This document shows positions 7,946-15,488 of a stretch of DNA of 41,121 nucleotides, one piece after another (position 1 is the first letter of the stretch; every line of letters begins with the position of its first letter). This DNA comes from Bacteroidota bacterium (GTDB taxonomy: Bacteria; Bacteroidota; Bacteroidia; Palsa-948). The notes beneath the pieces were generated by a model. The model was not told the origin of the DNA. It did not search any database and saw only the letters and a list, made by a program, of their open reading frames with translations. The translations under genes and the position numbers were made by a program. Where the stretch lies: the NCBI GenBank assembly GCA_004297845.1, contig SCSP01000029.1, positions 1 through 41,121 on the forward strand, in the 5' to 3' direction.

Positions 7946-7953
7946 CAAACTTA
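7946..7953 (-). promoter_or_regulatory. Bacteroidota -7 promoter motif upstream of the MORN-repeat gene
   Basis: On the minus strand the sequence is TAAGTTTG, a full match to TAnnTTTG, 16 bp before the start codon. A -33 TTTG was not found. Confidence 0.45.
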
Positions 7954-8347
7954 AATAATTTATGGATGGGAGGCTTTTGATAAACAGTACAAACTATGCA
8001 CAGGAAACGATACCTCAACCTTCCTGCAGCAATGCTAATACATATTTTTGATTAAAGTCTGACCTGCCTCAAAGCGGAAAATTGTCCTTTTCGACCCTAT
8101 AAGAGCCTATTAGGATTCAAATAAAAAAAACTGTCTCACCCTGATTAGTTTTACATTTCGATGTTGCCCCGACTGCTTAAACTATGCAGGATCGCAGACA
8201 CCTGCAACATGGCATAACTGCAGGTTGGCTCCATTGACTCGGTTTTCTTTATTTTTTTAATTTTGAACCGTAGCTTAGTAGTTTTAATCCTTGCTTTAGT
8301 CAGAATTGTAAAACGACAGAGTAAGTACAATAAATTATAAAAATATT
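7954..8347. other. Intergenic region without a recognised gene
   Basis: About 390 bp between divergent genes. I see no open frame resembling a known protein and no tRNA. Short features are GCAGGATCGCAGACACCTGC (8188-8207), in which GCAGG and CCTGC are complementary, and AACTGTCTCACCCTGA near 8130, which recalls an insertion-sequence end but has no partner that I can find. The last 80 bp before 8348 are AT-rich and probably hold the promoter of the next gene. Confidence 0.4.
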
Positions 8348-8893
8348 ATGAGAATATTTATTACATTTTGTTTTTCAATAATTATGTTTTCATTGAATGC
8401 CCAGAAACTAAAACTTAATTTCGAACCCCAAAAACCTATTATAGCTTTTCTGAACTTTAACGAATTGAATAAAGGTGTAAAAATATATACCGACACATCT
8501 TCTGTTTTTAAAATACACCAACCATATAATGACACTTTGTATTCAAAAAGAATAAAAAAGTTGATCATAAACGAACTGATGAAAACTGATAATGATACTA
8601 TATTTTTTTATGGAAATTCTATTCCATTTAATGATGGCTTTGATATAAAACAGTTGACAAACTATCAGGGTTTTCTTGAAAATAGCTGGCTTATTGAAAA
8701 TGTAGTTTTTCAGTTAATGAACAAGAATAATTTTAAAATAATAGGGTCCAATGGAAAACAGGTAGAAACAGTACAAATAAAAAAAAAGAAGGGAAAAAGG
8801 CCTGCGAATAGTATTTACATTGTATATAGCGACAATGACACAAAAGAAAAATTATTTGATGAATTATTATACTTGGAGACGCCAATCGAGTGA
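8348..8893 (+). CDS. Hypothetical secreted protein, AT-rich orphan
   Basis: The 181-residue product begins with a likely signal peptide (MRIFITFCFSIIMFSLNAQ, cleavage after the AQ region, a common Bacteroidota pattern) and has no domain I recognise. The remainder is hydrophilic and rich in Asn, Lys and Ile, with a lysine-rich stretch near residue 144. The DNA is visibly richer in A and T than flanking genes, both in the gene and in the preceding 80 bp. This suggests later acquisition or relaxed constraint. The gene stands alone, with 166 bp of featureless sequence before the next gene. It could also be a lineage-specific periplasmic or outer-membrane-associated protein. Confidence 0.7.
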   Translation: MRIFITFCFSIIMFSLNAQKLKLNFEPQKPIIAFLNFNELNKGVKIYTDTSSVFKIHQPYNDTLYSKRIKKLIINELMKTDNDTIFFYGNSIPFNDGFDIKQLTNYQGFLENSWLIENVVFQLMNKNNFKIIGSNGKQVETVQIKKKKGKRPANSIYIVYSDNDTKEKLFDELLYLETPIE

Positions 8894-9060
8894 AATAGAA
8901 TCAACAAATTGTCGATAGCACAATTGCCATTTTTAATATCGCCATTCAAAAGAGGAGACCATCGATCACTCAAAAAACGGGGCGACACCGAAAAGCCAGA
9001 CAAGTTAAGAAGAAGGTAAATCCCGTTCACAGTTAATTTAGAGCTGGAGCAAACGATCGG

Positions 9061-9486
9061 TCAATTCTTATCCTCCGGCTCACCAGTCAGAACCAACTTG
9101 ATAGGAAGCTTCTTCATCATTTGCAAATACTCTTCAGCAGATTCTTTCATATCCGAATCTTCCTTGTGGTAAAACCATTTAACACGCACTTCGTATCCCT
9201 CTTTGCAGAAATTGTCCAATATGGATAAAATATCACCTATGAATTTTGCCGAGGTTGAATTAAAATAACTGAGCTTGAACTGAAAGGTCATCCTGCGGTT
9301 CTTACCGAAATGCTCCTTTTGCCAAAAAAGTATCTTTCCATACTCCTCCAGCCATTGGATAACGGGCTGAAAAAATTTGAACGCATGCTGCGGCCTGGAC
9401 TCCCCTTCAAAGAGAAACACATGGTTCTGGTCGTCCAGAATTATTTTAGGGCTGTCATCGGTAGCTTCTATCCGGAAGGGCTGCAT
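9061..9486 (-). CDS. SiaC-family regulatory phosphoprotein (DUF1987)
   Basis: The 141-residue protein matches the SiaC/DUF1987 family, small STAS-like proteins regulated by phosphorylation of a Ser/Thr by SiaB-type kinases and reversed by SiaA-type phosphatases. In Pseudomonas aeruginosa SiaC controls a diguanylate cyclase. Landmarks are the N-terminal FRIEATDDSPKIILD, the QPVIQWLEEY helix, and FQFKLSYFNSTSAKFI, where the Ser/Thr residues after YFN occupy the phosphorylation-site region. The C-terminal segment VRVKWFYHKEDSDM is also typical. No SiaA, SiaB or cyclase gene is nearby. The gene starts 19 bp after the 3' end of tRNA-Gln on the same strand, so the two are likely co-transcribed. Confidence 0.88.
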   Translation of the reverse strand: MQPFRIEATDDSPKIILDDQNHVFLFEGESRPQHAFKFFQPVIQWLEEYGKILFWQKEHFGKNRRMTFQFKLSYFNSTSAKFIGDILSILDNFCKEGYEVRVKWFYHKEDSDMKESAEEYLQMMKKLPIKLVLTGEPEDKN

Positions 9487-9505
9487 ACTTATTATCTTTT
9501 TTTTG

Positions 9506-9578
9506 TTGGCCCGCCAGGTCTCGAACCTGGACTCTTCTGAACCAAAATCAGACGTGTTGCCAATTACACCACGGGCCA
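9506..9578 (-). tRNA. tRNA-Gln (anticodon TTG)
   Basis: The minus strand folds into a standard cloverleaf. The acceptor stem TGGCCCG pairs with CGGGCCA, the anticodon arm is TCTGA-TTTTGGT-TCAGA with anticodon TTG, and the T arm contains GGTTCGAGACC. The discriminator base is A and the 3' CCA is not encoded. It is transcribed toward the SiaC-like gene. Confidence 0.97.
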
Positions 9579-9590
9579 GGGAAGATGGCA

Positions 9591-9684
9591 GAAGGTATAG
9601 GGTATAAAGGTATAGGGGAAATACAACTGATCAATAATATTCTATATTCCCTATACCTCTATACCCTATTCCCTATACCTTTTT
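9591..9684. repeat. Inverted repeat of GGTATAG units between tRNA-Gln and its probable promoter
   Basis: The left arm (9591-9620) contains AGGTATAGGGTATAAAGG then TATAGGGGAA. The right arm (9646-9684) contains TATTCCCTATACCTCTATAC and CCTATTCCCTATACCTTT, which is complementary to the left arm plus one extra unit. The spacer is about 25 bp. It would form a long hairpin in the RNA upstream of the tRNA. Confidence 0.85.
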
Positions 9685-9694
9685 CTTTGGGACG

Positions 9695-9702
9695 CAAAAG
9701 TA
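9695..9702 (-). promoter_or_regulatory. Bacteroidota -7 promoter motif for tRNA-Gln and the SiaC-like gene
   Basis: The minus strand reads TACTTTTG, a full TAnnTTTG match, with a TTTA 17 bp upstream in place of the TTTG -33 element. If used, transcription would cross the GGTATAG inverted repeat before reaching the tRNA. Confidence 0.5.
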
Positions 9703-9781
9703 TAAATAATCCGCTATGTTAAAGTTTGTTAAGGTAATTTAAAGGGGAATATATTTCATACATTCGCCAATAAATTATTAG

Positions 9782-9846
9782 GGATTTAGGATTTAGGATT
9801 TAGGATTTAAAAATCCTTAATCCTAATTCCCTAATCCTAATTCCTA
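9782..9846. repeat. Inverted repeat of GGATTTA units abutting the DUF2723 start codon
   Basis: The left arm is four copies of GGATTTA (9782-9809). The right arm (9812-9846) is a run of AATCCTTAATCCTAATTCC and CTAATCCTAATTCC, complementary to the left arm with one unit diverged. The repeat ends 4 bp before the GTG start of the next gene. Confidence 0.85.
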
Positions 9847-9850
9847 TCCT

Positions 9851-12800
9851 GTGGAGCAAAAATATCAGAAGTTTAACAACATCCTGGGCTGGGCTGTATT
9901 TCTCATTTCTGCCATTGTTTACCTGTTAACCATGGAGCGGACGGCCAGTTTCTGGGACTGCGGGGAGTATATTTCCTGTTCTTACAAACTTGAGGTGGGT
10001 CACCCTCCCGGGGCGCCTTTTTTCATGATGATAGGCCGGATTTTTACCCTTTTTGCCTTTGGCGATACCAGCAAAGTAGCCATGATGATTAATGCGCTGT
10101 CGGGATTATGCAGTGCAGGAACCATTCTGTTCCTGTTCTGGACCATCACCTACTTTACTAAAAAGATCGTATTAAAGGGCGGTGCCGAGATGAACGATGG
10201 AAAGATGTTCGCTATACTGGGAAGCGGATTGGTAGGCGCGCTGGCGTATACTTTCTCTGAGTCCTTTTGGTTCTCTGCGGTGGAAGGCGAAGTGTATGCC
10301 ATGTCTTCTTTCTTTACAGCAGCGGTGTTTTGGGCAGTTCTCAAGTGGGAACAGATTTCAGACGAACCACATGCTGACCGATGGATCGTTTTGATTTTCT
10401 TCTTGCTCGGACTTGCAATCGGAGTACACTTGCTCGGTATACTTGTGATTCCTTTGTTTGTATTCGTTTATTACTTCAAAAAATACAAAGTTACCCGCAA
10501 TGGATTTATCTTTGCCGGAATTATTTCCCTGGTCATCCTCGGCTTTGTTCAGAGTATTGTAATTCCGGGGGTGGTTTCTCTTTCAGCAAAGTTTGAACTG
10601 TTCTTTGTAAATTCGGTGGGCATGCCCTTCAATTCCGGGACTATTATTTATTTTATTCTGCTTATCGGAACACTGGTATGGGCATTACGATATACCATCC
10701 GGAAGAAAAAAGTGTTATGGAACACGGCTCTTCTTTGCTTTACCGCCCTTCTCATTGGGTATTCAACATTTTTCATTCTGATTATTCGTTCTCAGGCAAA
10801 CACTCCCATTGACGAAAACAATCCTGAGAATGCCATCAGCCTTCTTTCTTATCTGAAACGTGAACAATACGGTGACTGGCCTATTTTATACGGACAAGAC
10901 TACAACGCTCCTCTTTATTACGGAGACGATGATTGCCATCCGGGTGCTGAACCTATGAACAGCGTTGATGCAGATGATCCAACGCCTCATTATACAGATG
11001 GAGACCCAATTTACGTTCGCAGTGACGAAGAAGGGAGATACATAATTGCTGATGACCGGAAAGATCAGATCCCGAATTATGACAAACGCTTCTGCCGGGC
11101 CTTTCCCCGAATGTGGAGCCAGCAGGGCAGCCATGAGCGCGCCTACAAATCATGGGGAGATGTAAAAGGAACTGCTATCACGGTCAGAAACCCCAGTTCC
11201 GGTGAACATGAAACATTGATCCGCCCTACTTTCGGAGAAAATTTTGCATACTTCTGGAAATACCAGGTAGTGCACATGTATCTGCGCTATTTTATGTGGA
11301 ACTTTTCCGGACGACAGAACGACATTCAGGGGCATGGCATAGAATTCTCCAGCAGAATAGAAGGAAACTGGATCAGCGGAATTCCTTTCATTGACGAAAT
11401 GCGACTGGGACCGCAGGATAACCTGCCCGAAAGCGTTACGCAAAGCAAAGCAAATAATAAATTTTACTGTTTTCCTCTCCTTCTCGGATTGATCGGTCTC
11501 ATTTTTCAATTCAGAAGAGATCAGGAAAACTGGTTCATGGTGATGCTCATGTTTGTGCTCACTGGAATTGCGATTGTAGTGTACCTGAACCAATATCCCT
11601 ATCAGCCGCGCGAACGGGATTATGCGTACACCGCTTCCTTCTATGCCTTTGCGATATGGATAGGAATGAGCGTAGCCGCTATTTCTGAATTTCTAGGCAA
11701 AAAATTTTTAAACGAAAGACTACGTGCGGCCCTCACAACAGTAGTTTGTCTTTTAGCAGTTCCAACGATCATGGCCAAAGAAGGATGGGATGATCATGAC
11801 CGTTCAAACCGCTACACCTGCCTTGATTTTGCCGCTGCGTATCTTAATTCATGCGCGCCTAATGCGATTCTCTTTACGAATGGGGATAATGATACATTCC
11901 CTCTCTGGTATGTACAGGAAGTAGAGGGGATCCGTACGGACGTACGTGTGATAAATTTATCACTTGCCAACACCGATTGGTATATCAATCAGCTCAGAAG
12001 CAAGATGTATGATTCAGATCCCATCCCTCTGATGCTTGATCAAAGCAAATACGCGCAAGGGAACCGGGATTTTGTTCCTATCAAACCGCGTGATGAAGTG
12101 AAAGATAAATTCATGGACCTGAAAGAAATGGTTTCGTTCATGGGCAGCGATGATCCGCGTACCCGGATCCCATGGGGCCACGCACCGATAAACTATTTGC
12201 CTACAACCAAGTTCCGTTTGCCGGTGGATTCTGCCAACTTCCTGAAAACACTCCGGAAAGATCTGGATAACCCTGCAACAAAAACAATAGCAGTCAATGA
12301 TACCTCAATGGAAGGAATGATCGCTGCAGCGGGCAGGCAGAAAAAGATCCTTCCCTACATCGAATGGGATATGGGCAAGAAAGGATATATCATGAAAAAT
12401 GATCTTCTCATATTAGATATTCTCGCTGCGAACAACTGGGCACGTCCGGTGTATTTTGCAGTAACCGTTGGCCCCGATGCATTTGTTGGGCTAGAGAAGA
12501 ATTTCCAGATCGAAGGTCTTGCGTATCGTCTGGTTCCGTACGGAGCGCAAAGCGGGCAGCCCCGCGTTTCTACAGAGATCATGTACGACAACCTGATGAA
12601 CAAAGTTAAATGGGGTGGTTTGGACCAGGGAAAAGATGTGTGGATGGATGAAAACAACATGAGAATGGCACTCACCATGCGCATGCAGATGAGAACCCTG
12701 GCCATGTCGCTCATTCAGGAAGGAAAAAAAGAAGCAGCGCTTACAGTTCTCAAGAAAGAACTTGAATCCCTGCCTGAAAAAAATGTACCTTATTTCTATG

Positions 12801-13114
12801 ATCCCATTGCTTATACCTACTATCTTGCTCAGGCATTTTATATGGCCGGAGGAAAAGAGGATGCAATAAAAATATCGAAAAGATTCTTTGATATTATTCA
12901 AAGAGATACCGATTATGCACTTTCCGTTCGAAAGAAAGAATCAAACGCCATGCAGCCTTATCTGGATGACCGCATTGAAATGATGCAGCAACTAATCTCG
13001 GATGCACATCGTTTTGAGGCGAATGATCTTGCGAACGAATTGGAAAGCAGATTCAAAAAATATGAATCGCTGGCTGCTCCTCCTCCACAGCAGCAGGGAA
13101 TGCCTATGAAATAA
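9851..13114 (+). CDS. DUF2723 membrane glycosyltransferase-like protein (GT-C type)
   Basis: This 1087-residue protein belongs to DUF2723, a family of large inner-membrane proteins of Bacteroidota with a GT-C glycosyltransferase-like N-terminal half. The motif FWDCGEY (about residues 34-40) is followed by LEVGHPPGAPFF, the family signature, and the acidic Asp/Glu in FWDCGE is the probable catalytic region. About ten to twelve hydrophobic segments cover residues 10-340 and 550-670. The rest is soluble and probably periplasmic. The substrate is unknown, with protein or envelope glycosylation being likely. The start given is GTG at 9851. The in-frame ATG at residue 28 would cut into the first membrane segment, so GTG is preferred. 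An inverted repeat abuts the start. Confidence 0.9.
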   Translation: MEQKYQKFNNILGWAVFLISAIVYLLTMERTASFWDCGEYISCSYKLEVGHPPGAPFFMMIGRIFTLFAFGDTSKVAMMINALSGLCSAGTILFLFWTITYFTKKIVLKGGAEMNDGKMFAILGSGLVGALAYTFSESFWFSAVEGEVYAMSSFFTAAVFWAVLKWEQISDEPHADRWIVLIFFLLGLAIGVHLLGILVIPLFVFVYYFKKYKVTRNGFIFAGIISLVILGFVQSIVIPGVVSLSAKFELFFVNSVGMPFNSGTIIYFILLIGTLVWALRYTIRKKKVLWNTALLCFTALLIGYSTFFILIIRSQANTPIDENNPENAISLLSYLKREQYGDWPILYGQDYNAPLYYGDDDCHPGAEPMNSVDADDPTPHYTDGDPIYVRSDEEGRYIIADDRKDQIPNYDKRFCRAFPRMWSQQGSHERAYKSWGDVKGTAITVRNPSSGEHETLIRPTFGENFAYFWKYQVVHMYLRYFMWNFSGRQNDIQGHGIEFSSRIEGNWISGIPFIDEMRLGPQDNLPESVTQSKANNKFYCFPLLLGLIGLIFQFRRDQENWFMVMLMFVLTGIAIVVYLNQYPYQPRERDYAYTASFYAFAIWIGMSVAAISEFLGKKFLNERLRAALTTVVCLLAVPTIMAKEGWDDHDRSNRYTCLDFAAAYLNSCAPNAILFTNGDNDTFPLWYVQEVEGIRTDVRVINLSLANTDWYINQLRSKMYDSDPIPLMLDQSKYAQGNRDFVPIKPRDEVKDKFMDLKEMVSFMGSDDPRTRIPWGHAPINYLPTTKFRLPVDSANFLKTLRKDLDNPATKTIAVNDTSMEGMIAAAGRQKKILPYIEWDMGKKGYIMKNDLLILDILAANNWARPVYFAVTVGPDAFVGLEKNFQIEGLAYRLVPYGAQSGQPRVSTEIMYDNLMNKVKWGGLDQGKDVWMDENNMRMALTMRMQMRTLAMSLIQEGKKEAALTVLKKELESLPEKNVPYFYDPIAYTYYLAQAFYMAGGKEDAIKISKRFFDIIQRDTDYALSVRKKESNAMQPYLDDRIEMMQQLISDAHRFEANDLANELESRFKKYESLAAPPPQQQGMPMK

Positions 13115-13124
13115 ACTGCCCCGA

Positions 13125-13174
13125 CCTTACCTCGCTCCGCCAAAGCGCTTCGCGAAGGCGAGGAGGGAGAAAAG
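13125..13174. repeat. GC-rich hairpin after the DUF2723 gene
   Basis: CCTCGCTCCGCCAAAGCG (13131 onward) is followed by CTTCGCGAAGGCGAGGAGG. The arms CCTCGC and GCGAGG enclose a second palindrome, CTTCGCGAAG. It starts about 15 bp after the stop codon and could serve as a transcription terminator, although no long T run follows. It has a different sequence from the CCTCACCCC family. Confidence 0.55.
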
Positions 13175-13196
13175 AAAAAATGATGAATAATGAACA

Positions 13197-13270
13197 AGGA
13201 ATATCGAATAACGAAGTAAAGGCAAACACTTCAAACTTCAATATTCCTCGTTCGATACTCGATATTCCTT
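13197..13270. repeat. Inverted repeat of GGAATATCGA units upstream of the deacetylase
   Basis: The left arm AAGGAATATCGAATAACG (13197 onward) pairs with the right arm CGTTCGATACTCGATATTCC (ending 13268). A CTTCAAACTTCAATATTCC segment lies before the right arm. The element ends 20 bp before the start codon of the next gene. Confidence 0.75.
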
Positions 13271-13290
13271 AGGGTTTCAAATAACTTACG

Positions 13291-13959
13291 ATGTATTTCA
13301 TCCGTCCAACGCTGCTGATGAGAAAAATCTACTCATCAGCCATTTGGCGCGTTCCTACCAAAGAAAAAAAAATATTTCTCACCTTCGATGACGGACCCAT
13401 CCCTGAAATAACGCCTTGGGTTCTTGCACAGCTTAAAAAACACAATGCCAAAGCAACATTTTTCTGCATAGGCGCAAACATTGACAAACATTCTGATATT
13501 TTCAAACAAATTATTTTTGAGGGACATTCTATTGGAAACCACACCTACAATCACCTGAACGGATGGAAAATCAAAACGAAAGAATATTCAGAAAATGTAG
13601 GGCGCTGCAAAACAGCAATGGATAAAAACCATCAACCGTCAACCATCAACCATCAACCATTTTTTCGTCCTCCTTACGGTAAGATGAAACGCTCCCAATA
13701 CTCAATACTCAATACTCAATACTCAGTAATTATGTGGGATGTCCTCAGTGGCGACTTCGACCAAACTATTTCAGAAGAAAAATGCCTGAAGAATGTACTA
13801 ACTAAGACACGTGAAGGCTCCATCGTAGTTTTTCACGACAATCTAAAGGCAAAAAAGAATTTGTATTACGCACTCCCTAAAATTCTGGAATATTTTTCGG
13901 AGAAGGGCTTTGAATTTGACGGCCTCACCCCAACCCTCTCCAAAGGAGAGGGAGTGTAG
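13291..13959 (+). CDS. Polysaccharide deacetylase (NodB/CE4 family) carrying three repeat-derived insertions
   Basis: CE4 deacetylases are metal-dependent hydrolases that remove N- or O-acetyl groups from polysaccharides. The 222-residue protein has the TFDDGP motif (31-36), the metal-binding H-x3-H in NHTYNH (84-88) and the RPPYG motif (126-130), so the active site looks complete. Residues 113-123 (NHQPSTINHQP) and 135-146 (SQYSILNTQYSV) are encoded by DNA tandem repeats (ATCAACC and CAATACT units). The last residues, LTPTLSKGEGV, are encoded by a GC-rich palindromic element that also provides the stop codon. These inserts flank RPPYG. No signal peptide is obvious, though the N-terminus is mildly hydrophobic. 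It converges with an M16 peptidase gene. Confidence 0.92.
   Translation: MYFIRPTLLMRKIYSSAIWRVPTKEKKIFLTFDDGPIPEITPWVLAQLKKHNAKATFFCIGANIDKHSDIFKQIIFEGHSIGNHTYNHLNGWKIKTKEYSENVGRCKTAMDKNHQPSTINHQPFFRPPYGKMKRSQYSILNTQYSVIMWDVLSGDFDQTISEEKCLKNVLTKTREGSIVVFHDNLKAKKNLYYALPKILEYFSEKGFEFDGLTPTLSKGEGV
13627..13660. repeat. ATCAACC tandem repeat inside the deacetylase gene
   Basis: Five near-perfect copies of a 7-bp unit (AACCATC, one copy AACCGTC) run in the coding sequence and are translated as NHQPSTINHQP, immediately before the catalytic RPPYG block. Confidence 0.85.
13694..13727. repeat. CAATACT tandem repeat inside the deacetylase gene
   Basis: Four exact CAATACT units followed by a CAGTA remnant are translated as SQYSILNTQYSV, just after the RPPYG block and just before the conserved VIMWDV strand. 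Confidence 0.85.
13923..13955. repeat. GC-rich palindromic element at the deacetylase C-terminus
   Basis: CCTCACCCCAACCCTCTCC is followed by AAAGGAGAGGGAG, with a perfect CTCTCC/GGAGAG stem. It is translated as LTPTLSKGEG just before the stop. Its 31-bp core differs from the copy at 22451 by only two bases. Confidence 0.9.
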
Positions 13960-13969
13960 TGCTACAAGT

Positions 13970-14001
13970 CCTCCCCCTTGGGGAGGATTTAGGTGGGGCT
14001 T
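13970..14001. repeat. GC-rich palindromic element in reverse orientation, abutting the M16 stop codon
   Basis: CCTCCCCCTTGGGGAGG is followed by ATTTAGGTGGGGCTTT. The hairpin is CCTCCCC/GGGGAGG and the AGGTGGGG flank is the reverse complement of the CCTCACCCC-type flank, so it is an inverted neighbour of the copy at 13923. It lies directly against the stop codon of the convergent peptidase gene. Confidence 0.8.
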
Positions 14002-15291
14002 TCACTTCTTCCCCACCACCAACTCTATCATCTCCTCCTTCTGCCAATACTTGTTGGCGAGCTCCATGAGCTTATCCGCTGTGATAGTACGGATAGTATC
14101 CACATAGCGCTCATAATACTCATAACCCAGACCGTTAAAATGGATTCCTTTGAAGCGATCTGCCAAAGCAAACGGACCGTCAATACTGCGAAGAAAAGTG
14201 CCGAGCATATAATTGCGTACCAACGCAAGTTCACTTTCGGGAACTTTTTCTGTTTGAATACGGTTCAACTCAAAATAAATTTCCTTTACAGCATTTTTTG
14301 TGACTTCTACTCCCACCTCGGTGGAAATAGTAAAATACCCCGCCTGACTGAAAGACACCAGGGTCGAACCGATCCCGTACGTATAGCCTTTATCCTCCCG
14401 GATATTGGCCATTAATCGCGATCCGAAATACCCTCCAAAAACAGTATTCAGCACCAGCATACCCGTGTAATCAGGGTGAGATTTGGTAAAAAGCAATTTA
14501 CCTATTCGGATGGCTGACTGCAAAGCATCTTTTTTTTCTACAAGATGCGCTCCGCTGTTCTTCCCCGCTTCTTCGTTTCTCCGTTTCTGTGAATCGGGTA
14601 CCGGGAGAATCGGAGAACCGGTGAGGCCTCCAAAATGATTTTCAATAAGTTTTAAAGTAACATCCGTCACATTCCCGGAAGCAACAACTATTGTATCCTT
14701 GGCTGTATAAGATTGCTTATAGAAATTATAAACTTTCTCTTTTTTCAGCCCATCGTAATCACTTTCCGAAACATTGTATCCGTAGGGATGATTATTGCCA
14801 AACATCAATTCCGAAAATTTTTTCTGGGAAACAAAACTTACTTTTTTGCTGTTCACAATAAACGACTGCTTTTTGTTCCCGAGGTAAACATCCCATTCAC
14901 TCTGCCCGAATACAGAATCGTTAATGATTTCCTCCACAACCGGAAGCACGCTGGCTAAGTGCTTGTTCATGGAATAGATCCCTACGGTGGAAAAATCATG
15001 TGCGATGCTTGTTTCCAAGAAAGCTCCGTAGTAATCCACCATTTCCGCAATCTCCTTAGAAGAGCGCATAGAAGTACCCTGCTGAAGCATGGCACTTGCC
15101 GCAGAGCCTGCTAAAGGTAAAGGCTGCTGCCACATCCCAGCCGGGAAAAGCAATTCTATCTTCACAAGGTCTTGCGTGCCTGCTTTGATATGATAAACAG
15201 GAATACCATTCTTCAGCTTTGTTTCTGAAGCACGGATGATCTCCGCTTTTTTGATCTCGTTGATGCTTGGGGCGAGGGTTCTGTCAATCAT
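14002..15291 (-). CDS. M16 family metallopeptidase, non-catalytic partner
   Basis: M16B peptidases work as pairs of a zinc-binding subunit and a partner lacking the zinc site that supplies an Arg/Tyr pair for substrate binding. This 429-residue protein has no HxxEH in the expected place. It does have GYFGSRLMANIREDKGYTYG, the R/Y segment of the partner subunit. This fits with the catalytic partner encoded immediately upstream (15489-16727). Bacterial M16 pairs degrade peptides in the periplasm or cytoplasm. No clear signal peptide is visible. The start codon overlaps by 4 bp the end of a ParE-like remnant that fills the gap between the two peptidase genes. Confidence 0.92.
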   Translation of the reverse strand: MIDRTLAPSINEIKKAEIIRASETKLKNGIPVYHIKAGTQDLVKIELLFPAGMWQQPLPLAGSAASAMLQQGTSMRSSKEIAEMVDYYGAFLETSIAHDFSTVGIYSMNKHLASVLPVVEEIINDSVFGQSEWDVYLGNKKQSFIVNSKKVSFVSQKKFSELMFGNNHPYGYNVSESDYDGLKKEKVYNFYKQSYTAKDTIVVASGNVTDVTLKLIENHFGGLTGSPILPVPDSQKRRNEEAGKNSGAHLVEKKDALQSAIRIGKLLFTKSHPDYTGMLVLNTVFGGYFGSRLMANIREDKGYTYGIGSTLVSFSQAGYFTISTEVGVEVTKNAVKEIYFELNRIQTEKVPESELALVRNYMLGTFLRSIDGPFALADRFKGIHFNGLGYEYYERYVDTIRTITADKLMELANKYWQKEEMIELVVGKK

Positions 15292-15488
15292 AATTTTAAT
15301 AATCTTGATGCGTGATGTATCCTAAGAATTACTACCGATTTATTGCTCTTCAGAAAATATACAATACAATAATTGCCTTCTATCAGTTCACGGATATTAA
15401 GGCTTTCAAACTCCGGAACCATTCTCCCGCTTTTAGGATGTTTTGCGAGAATAAAAATGAAAATCTTTGCTTGGGCTTCATATGAATA
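15288..15488 (-). pseudogene. ParE/RelE-family toxin remnant between two M16 genes
   Basis: Directly after the stop codon of the upstream peptidase, and in the same frame, 66 codons are open. They translate with HPKSGRMVPEFE, NIRELIEGNYCIVYFL and VVILRIHHASRLL, which is the C-terminal two-thirds of a ParE/RelE toxin: the P.SGR, vPE, iREl..gnYrIvY and il.i.H..R blocks. There is no start codon before the internal Met, the N-terminal helices are missing and the usual YRIVY Arg is Cys. No antitoxin gene accompanies it. It is most likely a decayed toxin gene, now perhaps read only by stop-codon readthrough from the peptidase. Confidence 0.72.

Noticed and set aside
8110-8210. Remnant of an insertion sequence around AACTGTCTCACCCTGA
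   Set aside because: No second inverted end, no target duplication and no transposase fragment could be found.
9782-9846. CRISPR array
   Set aside because: The repeat units are 7 bp, have no unique spacers and are arranged as inverted arms.
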